Assembly: GCA_964547985.1 (NCBI GenBank) | Contig: CAZJPV010000052.1 | Span: forward strand, 1-15,067 | Source of the DNA: JAPLJU01 sp964547985 | GTDB taxonomy: Bacteria > Desulfobacterota > Syntrophia > Syntrophales > UBA2192 | Direction: 5' to 3' | DNA: 15,067 nt | Shown: positions 15,031 to 15,067 of the stretch, one piece after another | Position numbering within the stretch: the first letter of the stretch is position 1 | How the letters are laid out: each line of letters opens with the position of its first letter | Translations under genes and position numbers: made by a program | Notes under the pieces: model-generated | What the model saw: only the letters and a program-made list of their open reading frames with translations | What the model was told of the DNA's origin: nothing | The model's database searches: none

Positions 15031-15067
15031 AAGAAAACCGTCCGGTGTGCCGGGCGGTTTCTTATTC
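15031..15067 (+). terminator. Rho-independent terminator after tRNA-Glu
   Basis: AAGAAAACCGTCCGG (15031-15045) pairs with CCGGGCGGTTTCTT (15050-15063) around a TGTG loop, with one bulged A and one G-U pair, then a T-rich end (TTTCTTATT). It begins 5 bases after the tRNA CCA, so the tRNA transcript probably ends here. The window stops inside its tail. Confidence 0.8.

Noticed and set aside
1..15067. CRISPR arrays, insertion sequences or transposase genes
   Set aside because: I saw no regularly spaced repeats, terminal inverted repeats or transposase motifs anywhere in the window.

Overview
The window is about 15 kb of GC-rich bacterial DNA with tightly packed genes. Nearly three quarters of it is one plus-strand type II secretion system (T2SS) cluster. 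The gene set suggests a deltaproteobacterium in the broad sense (Desulfobacterota, possibly a Syntrophales/Syntrophobacterales-like organism): a GspN of the deltaproteobacterial type, a GspL that still looks like a PilM-PilN fusion, a short GspA-like ATPase beside a TPR protein, and an oxalate/formate-antiporter-like MFS carrier. This placement is inference from gene content; no phylogenetic marker is present.

Layout. Bases 1-11262 hold ten plus-strand genes: gspJ (5' end outside the window), gspK, gspL, gspM, gspN, gspC, a gspA/exeA-like ATPase, a GspB-like membrane TPR protein, gspD and gspE. Gaps run from 1-4 bp overlaps (gspK/gspL, gspL/gspM) to 37 bp. I see no internal terminator, so they probably form one operon that begins upstream. 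The missing partners gspF, gspG, gspH and gspI are not here and most likely precede gspJ. Convergent to gspE is a minus-strand MFS transporter gene (11287-12546) with its own candidate promoter and a 12-bp palindrome near the predicted transcription start. A divergent gene then encodes a stand-alone Ski2-like DEAH helicase (12806-14818). The window closes with a tRNA-Glu(UUC) gene (14950-15025, CCA encoded) and a strong rho-independent terminator at the right edge.

How the genes work together. GspJ and GspK are minor pseudopilins that cap the periplasmic pseudopilus. GspL, GspM and GspC form the inner-membrane platform. GspE is the cytoplasmic ATPase that docks on GspL, and GspD is the outer-membrane secretin contacted by GspC. 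The GspA-like ATPase and the GspB-like TPR protein sit just before gspD, where a secretin-assembly module would be expected, but both differ from the textbook GspAB pair. The MFS carrier, helicase and tRNA appear functionally unrelated to secretion.

I did not find a clearly unprecedented system. The points most worth a second look are the non-canonical GspA/GspB-like pair, the PilM-like nucleotide-binding motifs in GspL, and the tRNA-Glu leader, where a terminator-like hairpin lies between a good promoter and the tRNA.
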